Assembly: GCA_021204765.1 (NCBI GenBank)
Contig: JAJPYU010000129.1
Coordinates: forward strand, 1 to 17,154
Direction of reading: 5' to 3'
Source of the DNA: Clostridiales bacterium
GTDB lineage: Bacteria > Bacillota > Clostridia > Lachnospirales > Lachnospiraceae
Length of the DNA stretch: 17,154 nt
Shown here: one piece after another, positions 5,776 to 13,827 of the stretch
How the letters are laid out: each line of letters begins with the position of its first letter
How positions within the stretch are numbered: position 1 is the first letter of the stretch
Notes under the pieces: generated by a model
The model's database searches: none
What the model was told of the DNA's origin: nothing
The model's input: the letters and a program-made list of their open reading frames with translations, nothing else
Program-made: the position numbers and the translations under genes

Positions 5776-7224
5776 ATGAAAAAGATTTTATTTGCAGCAT
5801 CAGAATGCGTACCCTTTATAAAGACCGGAGGACTGGCGGACGTGTGTGGTTCCCTGCCCCGGATGTTTGACAGGGATGAGTGGGATATCCGCGTAGTCAT
5901 CCCCAATTATTCATGCATCCCGGAGCGTTACCGGAATCAGTTCGAATATGTCACCCATTTTTATATGGGCACAGGCCCTTACGTTCCCTATAAGTACGTG
6001 GGCGTGTTAAAATATGAGCTGAATGGCATCACTTACTATTTTATTGACAACGAGGATTATTTCAATTGCTTTACCCCTTATGGGAATATCCGCTATGACA
6101 TCGAGAAGTTCTGTTTCTTTGACAAGGCGGTGCTCTCCATGCTGCCCCTTATCGACTTTAAGCCTGACCTTATCCACTGCCACGACTGGCAGACAGGTTT
6201 CATCCCGGTGTATTTACGGACTGAATTCCAGGGCAATATGTTTTTCTGGGGTATGAAGTCCATGATGACTATCCATAATCTGAAGTTCCAGGGCATCTGG
6301 GATGTGAAGACAATGATGGGCCTCACAGGTCTGCCAGAGAGCCTCTTCACCCCGGACAAGCTGGAGTTCAAAAAGGACGCGAATATGCTTAAGGGCGGGC
6401 TGGTATACGCCGACTATATCACCACGGTCAGCGACACATATGCCCAGGAGATCCAGACTGCTGAGTATGGCGAGGGCCTGGACGGTCTTCTTGCCGCCAG
6501 GCATTTTGACATGCAGGGCATAGTGAACGGAATAGATTACGATCATTTCAATCCTGCAACGGATCCCGCCCTGTTTACCAACTACGACCAGGAGACCTTC
6601 CGCAAGAAAAAGGTGAATAATAAGTTAAAGCTCCAGGAGATGCTGGGACTTACTGTGGACAGGCACAAATACATGCTGGGCCTCATTTCCCGCCTCACTG
6701 ACCAGAAGGGCCTGGATCTCATCGACTATTGCCTGGAGAGGATAGTGGACGACTACACCCAGCTGGTGGTCATCGGTACCGGCGAGGAGCGTTATGAGAA
6801 TATGTTCCGTTATTTTGCCTGGAAGTACCCTGACAGGATCTCCGCAAATATCTGTTATGATGATGACCTGGCGCAGAAGCTCTACGCAGCGGCGGATGCT
6901 TTCCTCATGCCCTCGCGCTTTGAGCCCTGCGGCCTGACCCAGCTAATGTCCTTCCGCTACGGCACTGTCCCTATTGTCAGGGAGACCGGGGGACTTAAGG
7001 ACACGGTCCAGCCTTTCAATGAATATGAGAATACCGGAACCGGCTTCTCATTTTCAAATTACAATGCTGAGGACATGCTCCATGTCATCAATTACTCCAA
7101 GCAGGTTTTCTTCGACAAAAAGCGTCAGTGGAATCAGATGGTTGACCGTGGCATGAAAGCGGACTTTTCCTGGGAGGAATCCGCCAGGAAGTATCAGAAT
7201 CTATATAACTACTTGATCGGTTAA
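5776..7224 (+). CDS. glgA: Glycogen synthase (ADP-glucose type, GT5)
   Basis: GlgA adds glucose from ADP-glucose to the non-reducing end of alpha-1,4-glucan in glycogen synthesis. The 482 residues match the usual length. KTGGLADV at 16-23 is the N-terminal ADP-glucose/glucan-binding motif, HCHDWQT at 134-140 follows, and NGIDYDHFNP near 251-260 marks the junction of the two GT-B domains. The C-terminal nucleotide-sugar site carries SRFEPCGLTQL at 380-390 and RETGGLKDTV at 402-411. The RBS AGAGGAG is 8 nt before the ATG. No other glycogen gene (glgB, glgC, glgD or glgP) is in the window, so the rest of the pathway must lie elsewhere. A long hairpin starting at the stop codon probably ends most of the transcript before ftsK. 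Confidence 0.95.
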   Translation: MKKILFAASECVPFIKTGGLADVCGSLPRMFDRDEWDIRVVIPNYSCIPERYRNQFEYVTHFYMGTGPYVPYKYVGVLKYELNGITYYFIDNEDYFNCFTPYGNIRYDIEKFCFFDKAVLSMLPLIDFKPDLIHCHDWQTGFIPVYLRTEFQGNMFFWGMKSMMTIHNLKFQGIWDVKTMMGLTGLPESLFTPDKLEFKKDANMLKGGLVYADYITTVSDTYAQEIQTAEYGEGLDGLLAARHFDMQGIVNGIDYDHFNPATDPALFTNYDQETFRKKKVNNKLKLQEMLGLTVDRHKYMLGLISRLTDQKGLDLIDYCLERIVDDYTQLVVIGTGEERYENMFRYFAWKYPDRISANICYDDDLAQKLYAAADAFLMPSRFEPCGLTQLMSFRYGTVPIVRETGGLKDTVQPFNEYENTGTGFSFSNYNAEDMLHVINYSKQVFFDKKRQWNQMVDRGMKADFSWEESARKYQNLYNYLIG

Positions 7225-7294
7225 AGTCCGGACTAAGGTCATGCATGAGCCGCACTGCTGCGGTAAATGCATGACCACCTTCCGGGCTTTATTT
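7223..7294 (+). terminator. Long three-tier hairpin, probable glgA terminator
   Basis: Three nested stems form one long hairpin. AAAGTCCGGA (7223-7232) pairs with TCCGGGCTTT (7281-7290) with one G-U. GGTCATGCAT (7237-7246) pairs perfectly with ATGCATGACC (7267-7276). CCGCA (7250-7254) pairs with TGCGG (7259-7263) around a CTGC loop. Small symmetric internal loops of four and three bases separate the tiers. The 3' side runs into CTTTATTT, a modest U-tract, and the 5' side begins in the glgA stop codon. It fits an intrinsic terminator, possibly working both ways, but is longer and more elaborate than needed. The ftsK RBS follows within a few bases. Confidence 0.65.
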
Positions 7295-7305
7295 AAGAGG
7301 TATAC

Positions 7306-9909
7306 ATGGCAGCACATAGGAAATCGTCTGCGGGCCGGAGAAGCAGCGGACGCAAAAGAAAGAAGACAGCGAGAAAAAGAAGCACCAACGGAGGGTTTTC
7401 CTGGAAAAGTGAGGTGTTTCTTTTTGTGGTACTCGCTTTCTGTGTGATTCTTTTCATTACCAACATAGGAAAAGGCGGAGCTGTCGGAGAGGGATTTTCC
7501 CACTTCTTTTTCGGGCTTTTCGGGATAATGTCCTATATTTTCCCGGTGGTTCTCTTTCTCATTGTGGCCTTTGCCGTCTCCAATCATATGTCCGGAAAGA
7601 AAAATAAGAGAAATACAGGCTACCCGGGCCGGGCTGCGGTCAAGACCTGTGCGGCCGTGGTCTGCTATGTCTTCGTCTGCGCCATCTTACATATTGTATT
7701 TATAGGAAAGGCCTCCACTGATCTGTCTGCCCTCTTTAAGAGCTGCGCAGATGGGAAGACAGCCGGGGGAATACTGGGAGGGGCGGTGGCTTCAGCTCTT
7801 CTTAAAGCCTTCGGTATGGCCGGAGCCTGGATCATTACCATTATAGTCCTGGTGCTCTGCGTGGTGCTTATCACCGAGAGATCACTTTTCAGGGGCATTT
7901 CGAATAAATATTCTGACAGCCGTGAGCATGCTCCTGAAAGGATTGAGCACAGAAAAGAAGTCAGGGCGGAGAAGGCTGAAGTCCGCGCTGAGAATAAGGC
8001 TGCCCGCGAGGATGAGGCCAGGAGACGTGCCGAGGAGGAACGTGTGCGTCGGACGGAAAAAAGAGTCTCCGGTGTCACTACGGATACGAAGCTTGAGCCA
8101 CCGGCTCCCTCTGAGCCTGAGATAAATGTCTCCGCCTCCGAGGGCATGAGTGAGGTGGATATGTCCGGGATCACCGATGACGACAGTGTGCCGTTTGATG
8201 AGGATCTCATAGTGCCGGAGCCAACCATACAGGTCTCCGGACAGTATGACGGCCTGGATGAGACCGTGCCGGAAGAGACTTCGGAGGAGCTTTCGGTGAA
8301 GGCTGCGGCGACAGGGAAGAAGAAAGCTAAGGCTTCAGCTAAGCAGTCTGCCGGGACGGCAGCCTCCCAGGTGGCGGCAGTGGGTGCTGCGGCTGCCTTA
8401 TCCCAGACGGGCGCGGCTGCAGCTTCTGATTATGTATTCCCCGATATCCGTCTCCTTAAAAAAGGCGACCCCAATAAGACCGGTGATAGCCGGACCCATT
8501 TAAAGCAAATGTCTGATAAGCTGCAGGAGACGCTCCAGACTTTTGGAGTAAACGCAAGGGTCACCAACGTCATCTGCGGCCCTTCCGTGACCCAGTATGA
8601 GGTTCAGCCGGAGATGGGTGTGAAAGTCAGCAAGATCCTTAATCTGGCCGATGACATCAAGCTGAATCTCATGGTCTCGGATATACGTATCGAAGCACCT
8701 ATACCGGGCAAGGCGGCCATAGGCATAGAGGTCCCCAATAAGGAGAACGTCACCGTGGCCTTCCGCGATCTGGTGGAGTCCCCGGAATTCAGGGATCACA
8801 AGTCTGTCATCTCTTTCTGCGCAGGAAAGGATATCGCAGGACACACCATAGTGGCGGATATAGCGAAGATGCCCCATCTGCTTATCGCCGGTGCCACAGG
8901 CTCCGGGAAATCAGTGTGCATCAATACCATCATCATGAGCATTTTATTCAAGGCCAGGCCGGATCAGGTGAAGCTGATCATGATCGATCCCAAGGTGGTG
9001 GAGCTCTCCGTCTACAACAGCATACCTCATATGCTTATCCCTGTTGTCACTGATCCGAAGAAAGCTGCCGGGGCACTTAACTGGGCCGTGGCTGAGATGA
9101 CCGACAGGTATAACAAGTTCGCCGAGTACGGCGTCCGGGATATGGAGGGCTACAATAAGAAAGTGGACTCTGTAAATGATATAGAGGATGAGGATAAGCC
9201 CCAGAGGATGCCCAATATCGTCATTATAGTAGACGAGCTGGCCGACCTGATGATGGTGGCGGCGGGAGATGTGGAAGATGCCATCTGCCGTCTGGCCCAG
9301 CTGGCCAGGGCTGCGGGTATTCATCTGGTCATCGCCACCCAGCGGCCTTCGGTAAATGTCATCACCGGACTTATCAAGGCGAACATGCCCTCCAGAATAG
9401 CATTTGCCGTGACTTCCGGAGTGGATTCCCGGACTATCCTGGATATGAACGGAGCCGAAAAGCTTCTGGGAAAGGGCGATATGCTGTTTTATCCCCAGGG
9501 TTATGCCAAGCCTCTCAGGGTGCAGGGCGCTTTTGTCTCTGACGCGGAGGTGGCAGCGGTGGTGGATGATATAGTGGAAAAGAACGGCCGGGTGGATTTC
9601 TCGCCTGATATAGAGGAGAAAGTGAAGACCTCCGAGTCATCCCTTGGCAGCGGCAGCAGTGCCGGTGGCTTTCCCTCAACGGATGATGGGCGTGACAGCT
9701 ATTTTTATGATGCGGCTGTCTTCCTCATAGAGAAGGAGAAGGGCTCCATCGGCATGCTCCAGAGAAATTTTAAGATTGGTTTCAACCGTGCAGCCCGTAT
9801 CATGGATCAGTTGGCTGATGCCGGTGTGGTCGGCCCTGAGGAGGGCACCAAGCCCCGACGGGTGCTGATGACCATGGAAGAATACGAGGCTGTAAAAGAC
9901 GAGCTGTAA
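7306..9909 (+). CDS. ftsK: DNA translocase FtsK/SpoIIIE
   Basis: This is a membrane-anchored, ATP-driven double-stranded DNA pump that clears chromosomal DNA from the closing septum; in spore formers the SpoIIIE member packs the forespore. The 867 residues run: basic N-terminus, four membrane helices (about 36-54, 67-95, 110-133, 165-190), a charged and Ala-rich linker (about 200-375), then the alpha/beta motor with Walker A GATGSGKS at 529-536 and Walker B IIVDELADL at 640-648. ATQRPSVNVITGLIKAN near 677-693 is the usual FtsK core motif. The gamma domain at about 795-860 (GSIGMLQRNFKIGFNRA) reads chromosomal orientation sequences. The ATG has AGAGG 5 nt upstream. It is followed by the next gene after 10 bp, so co-transcription is likely. 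I cannot tell FtsK from SpoIIIE function by sequence alone. Confidence 0.95.
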   Translation: MAAHRKSSAGRRSSGRKRKKTARKRSTNGGFSWKSEVFLFVVLAFCVILFITNIGKGGAVGEGFSHFFFGLFGIMSYIFPVVLFLIVAFAVSNHMSGKKNKRNTGYPGRAAVKTCAAVVCYVFVCAILHIVFIGKASTDLSALFKSCADGKTAGGILGGAVASALLKAFGMAGAWIITIIVLVLCVVLITERSLFRGISNKYSDSREHAPERIEHRKEVRAEKAEVRAENKAAREDEARRRAEEERVRRTEKRVSGVTTDTKLEPPAPSEPEINVSASEGMSEVDMSGITDDDSVPFDEDLIVPEPTIQVSGQYDGLDETVPEETSEELSVKAAATGKKKAKASAKQSAGTAASQVAAVGAAAALSQTGAAAASDYVFPDIRLLKKGDPNKTGDSRTHLKQMSDKLQETLQTFGVNARVTNVICGPSVTQYEVQPEMGVKVSKILNLADDIKLNLMVSDIRIEAPIPGKAAIGIEVPNKENVTVAFRDLVESPEFRDHKSVISFCAGKDIAGHTIVADIAKMPHLLIAGATGSGKSVCINTIIMSILFKARPDQVKLIMIDPKVVELSVYNSIPHMLIPVVTDPKKAAGALNWAVAEMTDRYNKFAEYGVRDMEGYNKKVDSVNDIEDEDKPQRMPNIVIIVDELADLMMVAAGDVEDAICRLAQLARAAGIHLVIATQRPSVNVITGLIKANMPSRIAFAVTSGVDSRTILDMNGAEKLLGKGDMLFYPQGYAKPLRVQGAFVSDAEVAAVVDDIVEKNGRVDFSPDIEEKVKTSESSLGSGSSAGGFPSTDDGRDSYFYDAAVFLIEKEKGSIGMLQRNFKIGFNRAARIMDQLADAGVVGPEEGTKPRRVLMTMEEYEAVKDEL

Positions 9910-9919
9910 GAGGTAAATC

Positions 9920-11245
9920 ATGAACTGTCCCAATTGCGGCAAAGAGATAGAAGAGAATTGTATAATCTGCCCCTGGTGCGGCCAGGAGATCCAGGTGATC
10001 TCCGCCATGGATGAGCTGGAAGAGGAAATCCTGAAAGATATGGTGGACGAGGATGGCAGTACAGGTCAGATTGGCACTGCGTCAAAGTCTGCCGGGAGCG
10101 CCGGTTCGCCAGGCGGAAGCTCTAAGGGTTCCGATGCTTCGGTTAAAAGCGAGGGCAGCAGCAAAAAAAAGAAACAGAAGAGGAAGAGGCGGCTGACAGC
10201 TCTCGTTATCGTTGTCGCTGCGGTAATAGCTGCAGCGGTAGTCGGGGTAAAATATTATCACGGTCATTCCGCAGCCTGGCTGCTTAAAGAGGCCGAAGCG
10301 GAGTATGAGCAGAAGGATTACGATTCGGCCCTGGAGTATCTGGAGCGCATAATCGCCCTGGGTAAGGAGGATGAGGATTCCCTTCTCCTGCTGGGACAGG
10401 TAAATTATGAACTGGGGGATTATGACAGCGCCGAGACCTGTTTGATTTCAGTGATAACTCTTGATCCTGCCAGTCAGGATGCCTACAGGACTCTGTGTGA
10501 CAGTTACTATGCTGAGGGCGATATGGACAGCATTATTGCTCTCCATAATTCTGTGACCGACCCGGATATCCTGGCGATAATTGAGGAATATCTGGTAGCT
10601 CAGCCGGAGCTCTCTGTGGAAGGCGGAGAGTACGATGAGTACCAGGAGGTGGAGCTTTCCGCTCCGGAACAGGGCCTGGTTATTTACTATACCCTGGACG
10701 GCAGCATCCCCGATGACTCGTCTGAGAAATATACCACGGCCATTTCCATAGAGGAGCAGGGCGTAACGGTGCTGACAGCGGTCTGTAAGGATGAGAAGGG
10801 CTTCTACAGCGAACCCGTAATTGCCGAGTACGACATAGAACTGGCGGCTCCTGACGCTCCGGTGGCCACTCCCGACGGCGGGACATTTTCCAAAAAGACT
10901 ACAGTGACCATCACCGCTCAGGAGGGATGCAGGATATATTATACCTGGGACAATACGGTGCCTGACGAGTATTCCAGGGAATACACCGGTCCCATAACTG
11001 TTCCCGAGGGAAATAACATCCTCTCCATAGTCGCTATAGACGGGAATGGACAAAAGAGTGATGTGCTGAAATGCAATTATATTTACTATGCAGAGACGAA
11101 GACTGCGGAAACCCCCGCTGATACTGATGAGGATGCCACGGTTGACACCAGCCAGAAGACCGGTGCAGTGACCGGCCAGGCCGAGGTGATCGAGCCCACT
11201 GAGCCTGAGACGGATTCGTCGGACGAGAGTACTGAGACAGATTAA
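9920..11245 (+). CDS. Zinc-ribbon, single-TM, TPR and CHB_HEX_C repeat membrane protein of unknown role
   Basis: I recognise the parts but no named gene. Residues 3-20 form a zinc ribbon with two CxxC pairs (CPNC, CPWC). Residues 50-92 are a low-complexity Gly/Ser then Lys/Arg stretch. Residues 93-112 are one membrane helix with positive charges before it, which puts the zinc ribbon in the cytoplasm and the rest outside. Residues 118-215 carry about three TPR-like repeats (EQKDYDSALEYLERII, ELGDYDSAETCLISVI). Residues 228-305 and 310-390 are two tandem chitobiase/beta-hexosaminidase C-terminal-type repeats (IYYTLDGSIPD and IYYTWDNTVPD, each followed by YTxxI). The tail is acidic and Thr-rich. 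No catalytic domain is visible, so a sensing, scaffold or envelope-binding role is more likely than an enzyme. It sits 10 bp after ftsK and 30 bp before dapF, among cell-wall and division genes. Domain calls are confident; function is unknown. Confidence 0.85.
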   Translation: MNCPNCGKEIEENCIICPWCGQEIQVISAMDELEEEILKDMVDEDGSTGQIGTASKSAGSAGSPGGSSKGSDASVKSEGSSKKKKQKRKRRLTALVIVVAAVIAAAVVGVKYYHGHSAAWLLKEAEAEYEQKDYDSALEYLERIIALGKEDEDSLLLLGQVNYELGDYDSAETCLISVITLDPASQDAYRTLCDSYYAEGDMDSIIALHNSVTDPDILAIIEEYLVAQPELSVEGGEYDEYQEVELSAPEQGLVIYYTLDGSIPDDSSEKYTTAISIEEQGVTVLTAVCKDEKGFYSEPVIAEYDIELAAPDAPVATPDGGTFSKKTTVTITAQEGCRIYYTWDNTVPDEYSREYTGPITVPEGNNILSIVAIDGNGQKSDVLKCNYIYYAETKTAETPADTDEDATVDTSQKTGAVTGQAEVIEPTEPETDSSDESTETD

Positions 11246-11275
11246 GGCCGGGGTATAAAGGAGAGGAGCAGAGGG

Positions 11276-12109
11276 ATGAAATTTACGAAAATGCACGGCT
11301 GCGGAAATGATTATGTGTATGTGAATCTTTTCGAGGAAAAGGTGGATGATCCGGGGACTCTGGCTATAAAGGTTTCCGACAGGCATTTCGGAATTGGCTC
11401 CGACGGACTGATAATGATCGCTCCCTCGGATGTGGCCGACTGTAAAATGATAATGTACAATGCCGACGGTTCGATGGGTGAGATGTGCGGCAACGGCATA
11501 CGCTGTGTTGCGAAATATTTTTACGATCACGGAATGACGGAGGCGGCTTCCATCTCGGTGGAGACCGCCGCCGGGATAAAATATCTGGATCTGACCGTTG
11601 AAAACGGAAAAGTCTCCCTGGTAAAAGTGGACATGGGTGCGCCCATACTGGTGCCGGGGGATATTCCGGTCAGCTTCGACATGGAGAAAGTCGTAAACGA
11701 GCCCATCACTGTCGACGGAAAGGAATACCGCATCACTTGCGTTTCCATGGGAAATCCCCACGCAGTAGTCTTCGAGGATGATGTGAGATCCCTGGATCTT
11801 GAGGAGATCGGTCCGGCTTTTGAGAATCACCGGCTCTTCCCTGCCAGGATCAATACCGAGTTCGTCCATGTACTGGGACGGGGAGAGGCAGAGATGAGAG
11901 TGTGGGAGAGAGGAAGCGGCGAGACCCTGGCCTGCGGCACCGGCACCTGTGCCGCCGTGGTGGCCTGCGTCTTAAATGGGTTGACAGATGATCACGTGAA
12001 AGTACATCTTACGGGCGGAGATCTTGACATATTCTATGACAGGGAAAATAATACCGTGTGGATGACAGGCCCGGCTGCTACGGTATTTGAGGGTGATTAT
12101 CCGATGTAA
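11276..12109 (+). CDS. dapF: Diaminopimelate epimerase
   Basis: DapF interconverts LL- and meso-diaminopimelate without a cofactor, feeding lysine synthesis and the peptidoglycan cross-link residue. The 277 residues match the family. MHGCGNDYV opens the protein, Cys71 in MCGNGIRC and Cys220 in ACGTGTC are the catalytic thiol pair, and GNPHAV near 159-164 and ERGSGET near 211-217 are the substrate-binding motifs. A purine-rich RBS (AAAGGAGAGG) precedes the ATG. It stands directly before murE, the enzyme that uses its product, which supports a DAP-type cell wall. Confidence 0.97.
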   Translation: MKFTKMHGCGNDYVYVNLFEEKVDDPGTLAIKVSDRHFGIGSDGLIMIAPSDVADCKMIMYNADGSMGEMCGNGIRCVAKYFYDHGMTEAASISVETAAGIKYLDLTVENGKVSLVKVDMGAPILVPGDIPVSFDMEKVVNEPITVDGKEYRITCVSMGNPHAVVFEDDVRSLDLEEIGPAFENHRLFPARINTEFVHVLGRGEAEMRVWERGSGETLACGTGTCAAVVACVLNGLTDDHVKVHLTGGDLDIFYDRENNTVWMTGPAATVFEGDYPM

Positions 12110-12116
12110 ATATAAA
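12087..12116 (+). promoter_or_regulatory. Candidate promoter for murE
   Basis: TTGAGG at 12087-12092 and TATAAA at 12111-12116 are 18 bp apart, spanning the end of dapF. Initiation near 12123 would leave a leader of about 75 nt before the murE ATG. The boxes are moderate and the spacing one base over optimum, so read-through from upstream may matter just as much. Confidence 0.35.
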
Positions 12117-12196
12117 GAAAAACGTAAGCATTACCGAAAAACCCGGCGGTGCCCGAACTAAATGGACACCTCACACAGGTAAAAATGGAGAATATC

Positions 12197-13684
12197 ATGA
12201 AACTATCAGATTTACTTGAGAGAAGTGAATATAAAATATTACAGGGAAGTATTGACAGGGAGATGTCCACCCTGGTCTATGACTCCAGAAAGATAGAGAG
12301 TGGCTCTGTCTTCGTCTGTATCAGCGGTGCGGTCAGCGACGGCCATGCCTATGCGCCTCAGGCTGTGGAAAAAGGTGCTGCGGCCATAGTTGTAGAGCAT
12401 TCTGTGGACATTCCGGAGAATGCCGATATTACAATCATACAGGTAAGAGATTCCCGACTGGCGCTGGCGGAGCTTTCCGCAGCCTACTTCGGCTACCCCG
12501 CAGAACAGCTCACCACGATCGGCATCACCGGCACCAAAGGCAAGACCACTGCCACTTACATGGTGAAATCCATCCTGGAACATTCCGGCTACCCCACGGG
12601 TCTTATCGGTACTATAGAGATTATCATCGGCGACGAGGCTATCCCGGCAGTGAACACTACTCCAGAGTCCTACGTGATACAGGAGGCATTCAGGAAAATG
12701 GCAGACGCCGGCCTTAAGTGTGTGGTCATGGAGGTCTCATCCCAGGGCCTGATGCTCCATCGGGTAGGAGGATTTACTTTTGATTACGGTATTTTCACGA
12801 ATCTGGAGCCGGATCATATCGGCCCCAACGAGCATAAAGACTTAGACGACTATATCCGCTGCAAGGCGATGCTCTTTAAACAGTGCCGCCAGGGGATATT
12901 TAATGCGGATGATGAGCATTTGGAAAGGATATTGCAGGGCCATACCTGTGAGGTGGAGACCTACGGATTCTCGGAGAATGCTGATCTTCGGGCCAGCGAT
13001 GCCCGTCTTTACGACCGTGGCGGCAGCCTGGGAGTGGCCTATCATTTATCCGGGAAAATGGACATGGATGTGGAGATAGACATCCCCGGGAAGTTCTCCG
13101 TGTACAACTCACTGACAGCCATAGCCATCTGCCGCCATTTCGGGGTACCCCGGAAGATAATAAAGGAATCATTATCTAAGATACAGGTAAAGGGCCGGGT
13201 GGAGATACTGCCGGTTTCATCGAAGTTCACTCTGATGATCGATTATGCCCACAATGCCATGAGCCTGGAAAGCCTGCTGGCTACATTGAGAGAATATCAA
13301 CCTAAGCGGCTGGTCTGCCTCTTCGGGTGCGGCGGGAACCGTTCCAGGGACAGGAGGTTTGAGATGGGAGAGGTCTCCTCAAGACTGGCGGATCTGACGA
13401 TAGTCACCTCCGACAATCCCAGGGATGAGGAGCCGGAGGCTATAATCGAGGATATCATAGTCGGGGTTAAAAAGGCCGACGGAGAGTACATTTCCATAAC
13501 AAACCGCCCGGAGGCTATACGCTATGCCATAGAGAATGCCCTGGAAGGAGACGTTATCGTCCTGGCAGGAAAGGGCCATGAGGACTACCAGATCATAAAA
13601 GGCGTAAAGCACCATATGGACGAGCGTGAGCTGGTGGCAGAGGTCGTAAAGGATGGAAGATTTATAGGAAAGCGTCCTCAATAG
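12197..13684 (+). CDS. murE: UDP-MurNAc-tripeptide synthetase MurE, meso-DAP type
   Basis: MurE is the cytoplasmic ATP-dependent ligase that adds the third residue of the peptidoglycan stem peptide. With the ATG at 12197 it has 495 residues in three Mur-ligase domains. The P-loop GTKGKTT is at 112-118, NTTPES near 153-158 contacts UDP-MurNAc-dipeptide, and the lysine of CKAMLF (about 223) is the residue usually carbamylated. DNPR at 406-409 is the motif of meso-diaminopimelate-adding enzymes, as opposed to lysine-adding ones. GKGHEDYQ near 458-465 follows. The frame stays open back to a GTG at 12149 and an ATG at 12185, but GGAG (12187-12190) lies six bases before 12197 and the homologous start MKLSDLL is there. 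Its DAP specificity agrees with the neighbouring dapF. Confidence 0.95.
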   Translation: MKLSDLLERSEYKILQGSIDREMSTLVYDSRKIESGSVFVCISGAVSDGHAYAPQAVEKGAAAIVVEHSVDIPENADITIIQVRDSRLALAELSAAYFGYPAEQLTTIGITGTKGKTTATYMVKSILEHSGYPTGLIGTIEIIIGDEAIPAVNTTPESYVIQEAFRKMADAGLKCVVMEVSSQGLMLHRVGGFTFDYGIFTNLEPDHIGPNEHKDLDDYIRCKAMLFKQCRQGIFNADDEHLERILQGHTCEVETYGFSENADLRASDARLYDRGGSLGVAYHLSGKMDMDVEIDIPGKFSVYNSLTAIAICRHFGVPRKIIKESLSKIQVKGRVEILPVSSKFTLMIDYAHNAMSLESLLATLREYQPKRLVCLFGCGGNRSRDRRFEMGEVSSRLADLTIVTSDNPRDEEPEAIIEDIIVGVKKADGEYISITNRPEAIRYAIENALEGDVIVLAGKGHEDYQIIKGVKHHMDERELVAEVVKDGRFIGKRPQ

Positions 13685-13753
13685 ACAGACAGATGGGCAT
13701 GACTGCATGGCCTGATGTCCGGATATCAGGGGACGTGTTTCATATAAAAAAAC

Positions 13754-13782
13754 TCGATTTTTCATAAAGTTTGTGTTACTAT
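13754..13782 (+). promoter_or_regulatory. Extended -10 promoter for pyrH
   Basis: TACTAT at 13777-13782 is preceded by TGT (13774-13776), making an extended -10 element (TGnTACTAT). A poor -35 match, TCGATT, lies 17 bp upstream at 13754-13759, in an A/T-rich stretch that could serve as an UP-like element. The rest of the 143-bp murE-pyrH gap holds only a short 6-bp dyad (CCTGAT at about 13711, ATCAGG at about 13725) without a U-tract. Starting a transcript here would separate pyrH and its downstream genes from murE. Confidence 0.45.
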
Positions 13783-13827
13783 GGGATTGACCACATAATC
13801 TGGCCGCAGGAGGGAAAGGAGTTATCT

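Noticed and set aside
7241..7447. A small plus-strand frame starting in the glgA-ftsK hairpin (Cys-rich start MHEPHCCGKC)
   Set aside because: The Cys-rich start is the translated hairpin arm, there is no RBS, and most of the frame lies inside ftsK.
10448..11869. A 473-codon open frame on the minus strand across the zinc-ribbon/TPR gene and dapF
   Set aside because: It runs antisense to two clear genes, its translation has no recognisable domain and an odd His/Arg/Ser-rich composition, and no proper RBS was seen. It is a by-product of plus-strand codon use.
12149..12196. Upstream GTG/ATG starts for murE
   Set aside because: No good RBS precedes 12149 or 12185, while GGAG fits ATG 12197, where homologous proteins begin.
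13711..13760. Terminator after murE formed by CCTGAT/ATCAGG
   Set aside because: The stem is only 6 bp with an 8-base loop and no adjoining T-run; the A- and T-runs further on are better read as promoter-flanking sequence.
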